42,210 bases of DNA from Synergistaceae bacterium. GTDB lineage: Bacteria > Synergistota > Synergistia > Synergistales > Aminobacteriaceae. The DNA is taken from contig JAISLU010000099.1 in NCBI GenBank assembly GCA_031277095.1, positions 1 to 42,210 on the forward strand, given 5' to 3'. This document shows, one piece after another, positions 1 through 8,207 of the stretch. The first letter of the stretch is position 1; each line of letters begins with the position of its first letter. The notes beneath the pieces are model-generated. The model was not told the origin of the DNA, searched no databases, and saw nothing but the letters and a program-made list of their open reading frames with translations. A program made the translations under genes and the position numbers.

Positions 1-1
1 T

Positions 2-298
2 TATGCGCTTTTATCGATATTAGATCTTTATCCTGTTAATTTCGCTGGCTTTGGAAAAATAGCAGGATTGTATACGCTAGCGTGGTTGATCGGTTATTTA
101 GTTCCCGGAGCTTCTGGTGGAATCGGCATCCGAGAAACAATGCTTCTGCTTTTATTGCATACGCTTTATCCACAGGAGACAATTTTGGCGGCGGCGTTTT
201 CATTGAGAATTTTGAGCATTTTATCGGAAGTTCTTACATATCTGTTTTCTATGGCGCTATTCCGAAGGAGGGCATTCCATGCAGGAGTTACAAAATAA
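2..298 (+). CDS. C-terminal end of a polytopic membrane protein, LPG-synthase/flippase-like (partial)
   Basis: The frame is open from the first bases of the window, so the gene starts upstream; 98 residues are visible. It is strongly hydrophobic and carries a GYLVPGASGGIGIRE segment near residue 38. This resembles the proline/glycine-rich 'PGGxGxRE' motif in the last membrane segments of the lysylphosphatidylglycerol-synthase transmembrane (UPF0104) family. Members of that family flip or modify lipids or act as accessory proteins for polyprenyl-linked sugars. The stop lies 20 bp inside the next gene, suggesting translational coupling with the GT-C-like protein. The family call rests on this short motif and hydrophobicity only; the function is an inference. 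Confidence 0.55.
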   Translation, partial: YALLSILDLYPVNFAGFGKIAGLYTLAWLIGYLVPGASGGIGIRETMLLLLLHTLYPQETILAAAFSLRILSILSEVLTYLFSMALFRRRAFHAGVTK

Positions 299-2510
299 CA
301 TAAATGCTGTTGCAAGAAAACAAAAAAATTTTTCACCTCTTTATATCGCGTTTTTTTTGCTTCTCTACGTTTTTTTGCCAGCGTTCACTCTCTCCGTTTT
401 TCTTTTGTTGCAGATAGGCGCTCCTGTCCTTGCTTATTGGCTTTCGGTCGCCTTGCAGACGGGTATCGTCTTTTATTGTTATTATCGAAAGAAAATCGGT
501 GTTCGAGAAATTCTTGTTTTTTTATTTTTGCTTCTCTTCTCTCACGCCGTCGCTTATTATATATTCGACACGTTTCATGACGGACTGGCATACCATCAGC
601 CCGCAGTACGGCGCATCGCCGAAGGATTCAATCCCATCTATGACGGTTATATGTATTTGGAGCGCCCGATGGATCATTGGAACGAACAGGCTACATATTT
701 CCCGAAGGCGACGTGGTATTTCGCGGCCACTCTCACCGCTGCCTTGGGCGATTTGCAATTGGGCACGGTGTACCATTCACTATTGTTCTTCGCAGCTCTG
801 TTGTTTGCATGGGGGGTCACGGAAGGGGAATCTTTTTCGAGACGTATGCTGTGGGGCATCGGTTGCCTGAACCCTATTGCCTTGACACAGTTCACGGGAT
901 ACGTTGTGGATGGCGCCTTGGCGTCGCTCACCATGATCGCGATTATTTACGCGTATCACTTCTTTTGCAGCAAAGCCATATCTCGACTTGTGCATTTTTT
1001 TTGCGTTGTGTCTCTATCCGTACTCTTTTGTATTAAATCGACAGGTTTTGTCTACGGCAGTATTGTCCTATTTTGTGTCGCTTTGCATCATTTCGTCAAA
1101 ACATATCGAGAGACGCAAAGTTCTACATTTGCAAAACGATCCGTCGCAGCAAGCAAGGCTGCGTTCAGTTTAGGCGTAAAACTTGGAATCCCTGTTTTCC
1201 TGCTGGTGTTTGTTTTAGGATTTGCCCCTTATGTCACAAATCTTTTAAATCATAAGCATATTTTTTATCCCTTGATACAAAACAGTTCTGAGGATCAAGC
1301 AAGTGAAAAAGGTCGAAAAGTTGGGCCGGTGAGATTTAGTTTGGAAAAGATTGCTGAAATGATTTATCCTCATGCTCATAACCGTTTTACGAGGTTGCTA
1401 TTTTCTACTATATCCCATACTCAAGACGCCAACACAATGCAGCCTGCCAGAGTCAAAAATCCTTTTGACATAACGGGGAAGGATTGGAGCGATTGGAAAG
1501 TTTTTGAACAGGCGGATAATATACGAGTAGCAGGCTTGGGGCCACTGTTTTTTCTGATTTTATTGGTATCCTTTTTGTATCTGCTGGCCTTTCGATTACA
1601 TGGCAACAGATGGCTGCTACTGATGTTGATGATTTTATTATTCATACAGCCCTATGGTTGGCAGATGCGTTACATACCCTTTTTGTGGTTCTTTCCGTTT
1701 GTCTGTCTTTTATCCGTTCCAGAGAAGAGGTGTTATTTTCTTGGTATTCCTTTTTCCTTAGCCATTGTGAATAGCTTAGGGGTTTTGTACTTATTTGCGA
1801 GCTCTCAATGGGGATTATCACAAGAGATTGCCCAAATTATCCGCCCACATTCAGGAGAACCTGTGCTTTTAGACCGGAGTGTGTTTGAATACAACGGCAT
1901 TTTTGACCGATTCGCCATCAGACAGAAATACGCCAACCCAGAAGAAACAGATTTTTATCGCTTGAATGTAGAATTGGGGAGTTTATCGAGAGGACGAACT
2001 TCCACAGGGACGAACATCTCTTTCATGGAGGACCTCTTGCCAGTACCGGAGACGCGCCTTGTTTTCGCCCAAGAAGCCGCTTTGCCTTGGCTCAAAATGT
2101 CGGAGGGGTTGATGCCGGTCGAAGTTTCTTCGGGCCTCCCTTCCCGGCTCGAGTGGAGAACTTACGCCGATAAAGTGAAGTTTTACATGTCATTGGACAG
2201 AAAACCCGAAAGCGACTGGGAGCTTTTGCTCGACGGAGCGGCTTTCGACGATACACATCCCGTTCCGCGAGAGCTTTCGGTCTTGGTTTTCGTCAATAAC
2301 GAGAAGATTGGAACGTGGAAAATCGGCCACGATTTCAAGAGGGAGAGTTTTCCTATTCCTCAACAGCTGATGGAAAAAAGCTTCCATGACGATATGCGCC
2401 TTGTAACGTTGATGCTGCGTCTTCCCGACGTTCTGTCTTTGCTAGAAAATCAACTGGAGGTCTCCACATACGGTCTACGGTTGACCGGGATGCAGATGCG
2501 CCCTAAATAA
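279..2510 (+). CDS. 743-residue multispanning membrane protein, GT-C glycosyltransferase-like
   Basis: The N-terminal ~530 residues contain roughly a dozen hydrophobic segments; the last ~200 residues are soluble and probably extracytoplasmic. A conserved-looking patch follows the third hydrophobic segment (about residues 99-123): HDGLAYHQPAV and then AEGFNPIYDG. This acidic-plus-'AYHxP...GxNP' arrangement in the first outside loop is typical of GT-C enzymes that use polyprenyl-phosphate sugars, in which an Asp is catalytic; D101 is the candidate. The start overlaps the previous gene by 20 bp. With the flippase-like gene before it and a methyltransferase after it, a role in glycosylating an envelope polymer or lipid is plausible. 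No exact family is recognised. The coding sequence is T-rich compared with genes further right. Confidence 0.6.
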   Translation: MQELQNNINAVARKQKNFSPLYIAFFLLLYVFLPAFTLSVFLLLQIGAPVLAYWLSVALQTGIVFYCYYRKKIGVREILVFLFLLLFSHAVAYYIFDTFHDGLAYHQPAVRRIAEGFNPIYDGYMYLERPMDHWNEQATYFPKATWYFAATLTAALGDLQLGTVYHSLLFFAALLFAWGVTEGESFSRRMLWGIGCLNPIALTQFTGYVVDGALASLTMIAIIYAYHFFCSKAISRLVHFFCVVSLSVLFCIKSTGFVYGSIVLFCVALHHFVKTYRETQSSTFAKRSVAASKAAFSLGVKLGIPVFLLVFVLGFAPYVTNLLNHKHIFYPLIQNSSEDQASEKGRKVGPVRFSLEKIAEMIYPHAHNRFTRLLFSTISHTQDANTMQPARVKNPFDITGKDWSDWKVFEQADNIRVAGLGPLFFLILLVSFLYLLAFRLHGNRWLLLMLMILLFIQPYGWQMRYIPFLWFFPFVCLLSVPEKRCYFLGIPFSLAIVNSLGVLYLFASSQWGLSQEIAQIIRPHSGEPVLLDRSVFEYNGIFDRFAIRQKYANPEETDFYRLNVELGSLSRGRTSTGTNISFMEDLLPVPETRLVFAQEAALPWLKMSEGLMPVEVSSGLPSRLEWRTYADKVKFYMSLDRKPESDWELLLDGAAFDDTHPVPRELSVLVFVNNEKIGTWKIGHDFKRESFPIPQQLMEKSFHDDMRLVTLMLRLPDVLSLLENQLEVSTYGLRLTGMQMRPK

Positions 2511-2513
2511 AAG

Positions 2514-2530
2514 CCTGAGTGTCAGGTTTT
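2514..2530 (+). terminator. Weak intrinsic terminator after the GT-C-like gene
   Basis: A short hairpin (CCTGA, loop GTG, TCAGG) begins 3 bp after the stop codon and is followed by TTTT. A second perfect 6-bp hairpin (GATCGG-AGG-CCGATC) lies about 30 bp further on. The flanking genes converge here, so a terminator is expected, but the stem is short. Confidence 0.4.
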
Positions 2531-2614
2531 GGGTATTCTCAAATCGGATCGGAGGCCGATCATTATTCGGGTGTACGACCCAGAATCGGCCACAGTCGAT
2601 TTCCGCGCTTTCCT

Positions 2615-3217
2615 TTAAGCTTTCCTGCATAATGCCATCGTCCAGGGCAAAGGAGAGAGAACCTCGACTAGGGTGTATCGTTGTTTGACAAAAGCCAGGA
2701 AAGCGTTTTTGCTCCAATGATTGACGTGCCCGGGGGTATTGCCTAGACTGCCGAGGTACTTGAACCGACACAGGTTCAAAAAGCGCCACAACGGTTCACA
2801 AGGGACGCTGAATACCGCATATTCGGCTGGGAGCTGCGCGAGGCAGTCCAGCGCGGTCTTCGGGTCCTGGAGATGTTCCAAAACTTCACAACAGACGAGA
2901 AGGTCTTCTTGAAAGCGATCCGCAGAAATTTTATAGATATCCTCCACCTCGAAGCGGAGCTGAGATTCTCGATTCTTTTCCTTGGCGTGCTTCGATGCGA
3001 AGTCTATTGCTTCTTTTCTCACGTCAATCCCACGTACCGAGTGGCCCTGTTCCGCCAGAGCAAGAGCCAGAAAACCTTCTCCGCACCCGATTTCCAAGAT
3101 AGCGCGTGGCGCGGCCTTATGCACCAAAAAAGATAACGAATCAATAAACCGCGAGACCAGATAGCGAGAGATGGGGTTGTGAGACGTGTATTTTTCAGCG
3201 AAGGGTATAGTCTTCAT
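2615..3217 (-). CDS. SAM-dependent class I methyltransferase
   Basis: This 200-residue protein has the Rossmann methyltransferase signature. Motif I is ILEIGCGEG (around residues 40-48), followed by a loop ending in the acidic residue of RGIDV, and a motif IV-like VCCEVLEHLQDP. These are features of the Methyltransf_11/23/25 superfamily, which methylates small molecules, lipids or sugars. It converges on the GT-C-like gene and is not in its operon. The substrate cannot be told from sequence; a lipid, quinone or sugar is possible. The ATG at 3217 has only a weak purine-rich ribosome site. The length is close to the catalytic domain alone. Confidence 0.75.
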   Translation of the reverse strand: MKTIPFAEKYTSHNPISRYLVSRFIDSLSFLVHKAAPRAILEIGCGEGFLALALAEQGHSVRGIDVRKEAIDFASKHAKEKNRESQLRFEVEDIYKISADRFQEDLLVCCEVLEHLQDPKTALDCLAQLPAEYAVFSVPCEPLWRFLNLCRFKYLGSLGNTPGHVNHWSKNAFLAFVKQRYTLVEVLSPLPWTMALCRKA

Positions 3218-4071
3218 CTTTCAACGGAAAAGCCTGCAGCCAACACTGTCACCAGCGGTGAAACGCCACCCAAACCAGCTGCACGCCCATAACTCTCCGC
3301 ACCTGCCTTTCCAGCCAGCTTATCGTCACTCCCTTGGTTTCATGGTACACAGGTCACTGAGGACAGCATCAGCCTTTCTCTTCCCCTCCATCGGAAAGCA
3401 ACAGCGGACGACACCAAAGTACCGACAATGACAATCAACACTACCTCAACCAGCGTGAAGTCTTTTCCTTTTTTTCCCCCTCGAATCATCGCTCGCGTCA
3501 CGTTGAAATCGAAAGCCACAAACTCAAAAAAGACAACATAACATTCTTCAAACGCTTAGACATCAACTTAACGCTCAAAGACCGTAATATTCACTCAATT
3601 CACGAGGTTCTAACCTCCCACATATTGTTAAAACATTGTAACGTGCTAAATTTTAGCGTACATCAATACCCGCATATAAGGTTATATAACCGCATTATCT
3701 GCACATTTGCCACGTCGCGAATCATTATATCACTACCGGGCAATGGGTCTAACGCGTTGATGTGCTTTTTGAAGAAATCCCCTTCTAAAGACTGCTTACG
3801 TCCGACAGGCTCTTAAGTAATTTTTTGTGGGAAAAAACGATTGGGGTTCGATGCTACCCTAACATACCAAGCAAAGACTGCGGTTATATTGCTGTCGGGT
3901 CAAAAGCGGGGAATAATGGTAATAACAGCGACTTCTGGGTCGTCAACTGAAATGAGCCAGAGGAGGGAGGCGGGCAAGGCCGAAAAGTTGTCCGAATCTC
4001 GCCCCGCCACATCCCCTTCGGCACGCCCCTGGGGGCTTGTTCATTACGGCACTCGACGCCGCGCTTTTAAA
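3218..4071. other. Gene-free stretch (~850 bp)
   Basis: No convincing coding region is seen on either strand. The middle (about 3480-3740) is AT-rich and the right end GC-rich. One plus-strand frame, open from about 3790 with no usable start, ends at 3950 with a protein-like tail (VGSKAGNNGNNSDFWVVN). It could be the remnant of a decayed gene. No tRNA, repeat array or strong promoter was found. Confidence 0.5.
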
Positions 4072-4085
4072 TTACGGTCGTCGGC

Positions 4086-5154
4086 TCAATCCAAAAAACG
4101 GCTTTGGTCGTAGGGGACGCCCTCGTCGTATTCTTTCAGAAGACGAAGGACCTTGCCGCTGAGGAAGAGCAGCGCCAGGAGGTTCGGAATAACCATGATG
4201 CCGTTGAAGAAATCCGCCAGTTCCCACACCAGGTCGATCTTGAGTACGCTTCCCGCGAAGATGAATACCATGAGCAAAATCTGGTAAGGCAGCAGTGCTT
4301 TCGAACCGAAGAGGTAGCGGATGTTGGTCTCCGCAAAATAGTACCAGCCGATGATGCTGGAAAAGGCGAAGAAAAGAAGGCAGGCCGCGACGAAGGCGTG
4401 ACCGTAGCTGCCCATCAGGCTGTGGGCGAAAGCTGCCTGCACGAGGGAAATGCCTTTCAGCGTGGTTTGACCGTCCTTGAAAACGATGACGTCGGAAGAA
4501 AGCACCGTGAAAACGGAGATGTTCAAGACAATGAACGTATCGATGAAAACGGAGACGATGGCCATGAAGGGAACGATTTTTTTCGGTGACCGCGGCGATG
4601 CGTTCGATGCCGCCAATGAAAATCAAGCCCGAGATGACGGCCAGGCCGATTCCCACGATCTTGGTGTCGATGCCCCAGGCCGTGTAAAATGCGTCACTGA
4701 TGGAGTTGGCCTGCACCATGTTGCCCATGAACCCCAGGGCCAAAATAATGGCGATGGAGAAAAAAACCGCCAGAGCCTTGGAAAAAAAGTTATTCCCAAG
4801 TCCTTTGGCGATGTAATAGGCCGGCCCGCCGGCGACCAAGGCGGTCATCGCGCCCACCAGGTTGCCCGTGCCGACCTGGGCGGCGATGGCGGTGGCCAAG
4901 GCCTGGAAGGAACTCATGCCTTCCTTGCCCGCGGCCGCTCCGAAGAGGGGGAAATCCCCAAAAAGGCGCTTAAAACCCTTGCCGAACTTGAAAACATGCA
5001 CTCCCTTCAATTTAAACGTGAAGAAGAGCCCCGTGCCGCAAAGCAGAAGGATCAGGCAATACTCTCCCCACAAAAATGAATTGGCTTTCGATATCCAAGC
5101 CAGGAGCTGCTCGAAAAAAGGTGAGTTCAACAATGAACTCAACGATACGTCCAT
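4086..5154 (-). pseudogene. Degraded AGCS-family sodium/alanine(glycine) symporter
   Basis: The N-terminal part (ALATAIAAQVGTGN, then GNMVQAN and IFIGGIERI) and the C-terminal part (WELADFFNG, IPNLLALLFLSG) match the alanine-or-glycine:cation symporter family, which imports these amino acids with sodium. Three lesions are visible. A run of seven T at 4577-4583 (A7 in the sense strand) has one base too many and shifts the frame between AAVTEK and IVPFMA. The family segment between two GGP motifs (about 45 residues) is missing, so GGP runs straight into AYYIAKGLG. About 100 residues are missing between VPFMA and VFIDTF, including the hallmark FSNEAGLGSAP block. Even after repair only ~355 residues remain against a usual ~450-480. 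It lies 69 bp after grdD on the same strand and was presumably the glycine importer of the operon. Confidence 0.85.
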
Positions 5155-5223
5155 AAAACCTTATCTTCCTTATTCTAATGCCAGGTCTTCATGTTCTCAT
5201 AAAATCAAAAGCTCTGTGCGTGG

Positions 5224-6435
5224 TTACAGATACCCGTTTTCTCTCAAAACGGACTTGCCCTTTTCCGCGTTGCGGACGGCGAGTTTTACCACCGGACCGG
5301 TGCATCCCATCGCCGACTCCGCGTAGATGCCCGCTTTCCAAAGAACCTTGACCGCGTTCTCGATCTCCAGCACGTCGACGCCGTGCAGTTCCTCGTCCGT
5401 GGGTTCCGGGGGCGGGGTTTTCACGGCCTCGTTTTCCGGTTCTCCCTTGGGGGTCAGGGCGGCTATTTCCTCGTCCAGCCCCGCCTTCCGGGCGGCGGCC
5501 AGCTCGGAGGCCACCTTGGCCGGCAGCCCGCCCGCGACCACCGCGGCCGTAAAGGTCAAAGCCCCGGCGATGACGGGCGCTCCCGACGCGCGGGAGATGA
5601 TGGAGACGACCTTTCCCCATTTTTCGCCGCAGGAAGGACCGTAGCCCCAGCCCGTGGCCTCGTAAGACCCGCCTGTGTTGAAAGAGGAGAACATTTTCAC
5701 TAAAACGTTGCCCGTCAGCGTATCCGTCACGCAGATGTCCACCGCTCCGGCCAAAACGTCGTTGCCGCGCAGCACTGCCCCGCCGTCTTTCCGGACGGAG
5801 GCGCCGAATTTTACGCCGTAGCCTCTTCTGGCCATGCGCGAGAGAGCGCGAAAGACCGGCTGAGCGGTGTCCACATTCAAGATACCCAGGGTGGGGTCCG
5901 TCATTCCCAGAGCCTTCGCCGCGGCGATGCCATAGACGGCGTTCCTCAGCATGGCCTCGCCCCGGTTCGTGGCGGAGGTGCCGGTGGTCGACGCCAGGAT
6001 CATGGGGCGTCCTTTCGCGGGGGTCACGACGCGCCCGATGGTGGTCACGCCCAAGGGAAAGGGGAAATGCAGCGCCACCGCGCCGTCGATGCGCTGGTCT
6101 TCCAGCGCCTTTTCCAGCGCCGCGGAAATATCCGCCTCGCAGGCGCCCGCTTCTTGAACGTCTGCTGCGCCGGAGGAGTCCGAAGGGCCTGTCTCGATCC
6201 AATCCAGGTCCTCGAACCCTGGGATGCGGGGGCCGATCATGACGGGACGAACGTTGCCGTACATCTCCAGGGCCATTTTCGCGCCCTTGGCCAGTTCTTC
6301 GCTGCCCAGTTCGCTGCCCGCGGCCATCAGGCCAATCCGAACCTTGGGTCCGCCGCTTTTAGCCGCCTCGACGATTTCGGCGAGGGATTCACCGACCAAT
6401 TTCTTAATATCGCTGTCGCTCATGCTTATGACCAT
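5224..6435 (-). CDS. grdD: Glycine reductase complex component C, subunit alpha (GrdD)
   Basis: GrdD works with GrdC in protein C of glycine reductase: the carboxymethyl-selenoether on GrdA becomes an acetyl-thioester, and phosphate then releases acetyl phosphate for ATP synthesis. The 403-residue protein has the PlsX/phosphotransacetylase-like layout, with MIGPRIPGFEDLDW near residue 66 and a conserved C-terminal AMGCTGPVVK. The Cys in that motif (residue 378) corresponds to the active-site thiol Cys359 described for the Eubacterium acidaminophilum enzyme. A Glu/Pro-rich linker lies before the last 60 residues. The first ATG at 6435 is preceded by GGTGGAG at good spacing; a second in-frame ATG at 6423 (MSDSD) is the alternative. 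It starts 14 bp after grdC, so coupling is likely. Confidence 0.93.
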   Translation of the reverse strand: MVISMSDSDIKKLVGESLAEIVEAAKSGGPKVRIGLMAAGSELGSEELAKGAKMALEMYGNVRPVMIGPRIPGFEDLDWIETGPSDSSGAADVQEAGACEADISAALEKALEDQRIDGAVALHFPFPLGVTTIGRVVTPAKGRPMILASTTGTSATNRGEAMLRNAVYGIAAAKALGMTDPTLGILNVDTAQPVFRALSRMARRGYGVKFGASVRKDGGAVLRGNDVLAGAVDICVTDTLTGNVLVKMFSSFNTGGSYEATGWGYGPSCGEKWGKVVSIISRASGAPVIAGALTFTAAVVAGGLPAKVASELAAARKAGLDEEIAALTPKGEPENEAVKTPPPEPTDEELHGVDVLEIENAVKVLWKAGIYAESAMGCTGPVVKLAVRNAEKGKSVLRENGYL

Positions 6436-6449
6436 CCCTTCGCTCCACC

Positions 6450-8012
6450 CTAGCTCAGCTTGCCGACGATTTCAGAGAGGGCCTCCAGAATCATGGATTT
6501 GACGTCTTCCTTGCTTACGGCAGCCGGAGTGCCCGGCCGGGAGGCGCCTGCCTTGGACGCGTCGGATGCGCCGCCGGAGGGCTCGATCAAAAACGAGGCC
6601 CCGTCCGCGAGGTTCGTCAGACGCGCCAGGAAAAGGCTCCCTTTGCCGATGATCATGACGCGCTTCATCGTTCCCGCCTTGATGTGATCGCAGGCGACGC
6701 CGATAAAAGGAACTCCCGAGGGGATGTGCCCCTGGGTGTGAGCGAAGCCGATGACTCCGTGCTTCTTGATGAAGCCGTCCATTTCGCTCTTTTCGAGGGC
6801 TTTTTTCATGACGGCCAGGGCCGCGGTCATCTTGATGTTCGCGTGAGGCACGTCGCCGGCCCCGGCGGGAAGAGTGATCTCCGGGATTTGAAGCTCGGCC
6901 GCGTACTTGTCCACGTCTCCGAAGGAAAGATTTTGAGCGGAAAGGGGCTCGTAGATCAGCGCCGACGCCACGGCCTGAGGAGCGGCCCCCGCCCCCACCG
7001 AATGCTTGCCCAGCGCGTCCAAGCGGATGACGGGGTTCGTCCCGTCGTCGGGAACCAGCAGCACGGCGAAGTTTCCCAAGCAGTCTTCAAGGGCGGGAAG
7101 TCCCTTTTTGACGTGGTCGCGGCTGTTCATGTAGAGCTTGGGAACGGCGCCTCCGGCCAGGACGACGCAGTTTTTGCGCGCGCCGGCCGCCACCTGAGAG
7201 GCTCCGGAGATCAAGGCGTTGACGGGGCCAGCGCAAAAGCCGCGTATATCGCAGCCCGATGCGTTGACGCAGCCCGCGATCTCCGCCACGGCTTTTGCGA
7301 AATTGCCTCCGGCGCGCTGGTTCATGTCTCCAGCGCCCTCTTCGGAACACTCGATCACGAAGTCGATCTCCTCCGGTTTCGTGCCGCTGTTCTTCAACAG
7401 GTGCAGGAGGGCCAGAACTCCGCCCGCCTTGCAGGCGAGGTTTTCCATCAAAACGTAGGCGAAAAGACAATCGTCTATCTCGTGACCGTTTCGGACACAA
7501 CCGACGATTTTCCCCCCGTAATAAAGCGGGCGGCCTTTTTTGTCCTTGACTTCGGTTTCGATTTCGGCCAACTCGTGTACGCCTTTCAAGCGGGCGACGA
7601 TGGATTCGTTCATGACGGGATCCTTCGACAGTTTCGTCTTGACCTCGTCGGCGAAGGATTTTTCCAGCCAGATCAAATCGAAGACATCGCATATGGCCAT
7701 GAGGCCCAAGAACTCGTCCTCCGGCATGATCTCGCCGTACCTGCCGTAGCGCTGCGCGTTGGTCAGATAGTTTTCGATCCAGGGGGTTTTCGCCCCTTCG
7801 AATGCTTCGTAGTCTATGCCGCCGATATAGGCCTGATTAGGCGCATATCCCGCGGCCTGTTCGTAAGTCTGGATGTATCGAGGCAGGCTTTTCAAAAAAT
7901 CGCTCTCGCCCTTGGCTTCGCGCTCTACGAAGGGCGTGGAGCCGTAGTGCAGCCCCAGCTCGGGGGTGTGATTCAAACAATAAGAATAACCTTTGATTCC
8001 AACGCTCGACAT
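6450..8012 (-). CDS. grdC: Glycine reductase complex component C, subunit beta (GrdC)
   Basis: This is a 520-residue cytosolic protein with the thiolase/ketoacyl-synthase-like fold of GrdC, the larger subunit of protein C. It opens with the family's characteristic VGIKGYSYCLNHTPELGLHYG. Later it shows IECSEEGAGDMNQRAGGN, CDIRGFCAGPVNALI (a candidate nucleophile Cys), FAHTQGHIPSGVPF and MIIGKGSLFLARLTN, all typical of the family. Together with GrdD it forms acetyl phosphate. The ATG at 8012 has an excellent AAGGAGG six bases upstream. That site is the last of a series of five repeated Shine-Dalgarno-like units in the leader. The C-terminal ~40 residues (Ser/Ala/Gly-rich, then a helix) look like a flexible tail. 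Confidence 0.95.
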   Translation of the reverse strand: MSSVGIKGYSYCLNHTPELGLHYGSTPFVEREAKGESDFLKSLPRYIQTYEQAAGYAPNQAYIGGIDYEAFEGAKTPWIENYLTNAQRYGRYGEIMPEDEFLGLMAICDVFDLIWLEKSFADEVKTKLSKDPVMNESIVARLKGVHELAEIETEVKDKKGRPLYYGGKIVGCVRNGHEIDDCLFAYVLMENLACKAGGVLALLHLLKNSGTKPEEIDFVIECSEEGAGDMNQRAGGNFAKAVAEIAGCVNASGCDIRGFCAGPVNALISGASQVAAGARKNCVVLAGGAVPKLYMNSRDHVKKGLPALEDCLGNFAVLLVPDDGTNPVIRLDALGKHSVGAGAAPQAVASALIYEPLSAQNLSFGDVDKYAAELQIPEITLPAGAGDVPHANIKMTAALAVMKKALEKSEMDGFIKKHGVIGFAHTQGHIPSGVPFIGVACDHIKAGTMKRVMIIGKGSLFLARLTNLADGASFLIEPSGGASDASKAGASRPGTPAAVSKEDVKSMILEALSEIVGKLS

Positions 8013-8019
8013 GAATGTC

Positions 8020-8089
8020 CTCCTTGAAATGTTCTCTTTAAAATATTCTCTTTGAAATGTTCTCCTTGAAATAACCTCCGTGAAATGTT
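8020..8089 (-). repeat. Five 14-bp tandem repeats, each with a Shine-Dalgarno-like core, before grdC
   Basis: Read on the minus strand the units are AACATTTCACGGAG, GTTATTTCAAGGAG, AACATTTCAAAGAG, AATATTTTAAAGAG and AACATTTCAAGGAG, followed by GACATTC and the grdC ATG. The last unit is the true ribosome-binding site. The earlier ones have no start codon at the right distance. Confidence 0.9.
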
Positions 8090-8092
8090 CTT

Positions 8093-8183
8093 CGCCGGCA
8101 GATGACCGGCGGGCGCGGCGAACTGCGGCAGATTGTGCCGCCGCTCGGTTTTCAGTTTGAAAGGGCCCAGGACCAGCCTGGGC
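8093..8183 (-). other. Two hairpins in the grdB-grdC spacer
   Basis: The 195-bp spacer holds two perfect inverted repeats. One is GCCCAGG/CCTGGGC with a 5-nt loop (8165-8183), just after grdB. The other is CGCCGG/CCGGCG with a 7-nt loop (8093-8111), just before the repeat array. Neither is followed by a U-tract, so they look more like mRNA-processing or stability elements than terminators. The function is not known. Confidence 0.45.
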
Positions 8184-8207
8184 TCCAATGCCGAATCAAC
8201 CGGGCAT

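Noticed and set aside
6684-8027. 447-codon plus-strand open frame opposite grdC
   Set aside because: It is an antisense shadow; grdC on the minus strand is strongly supported.
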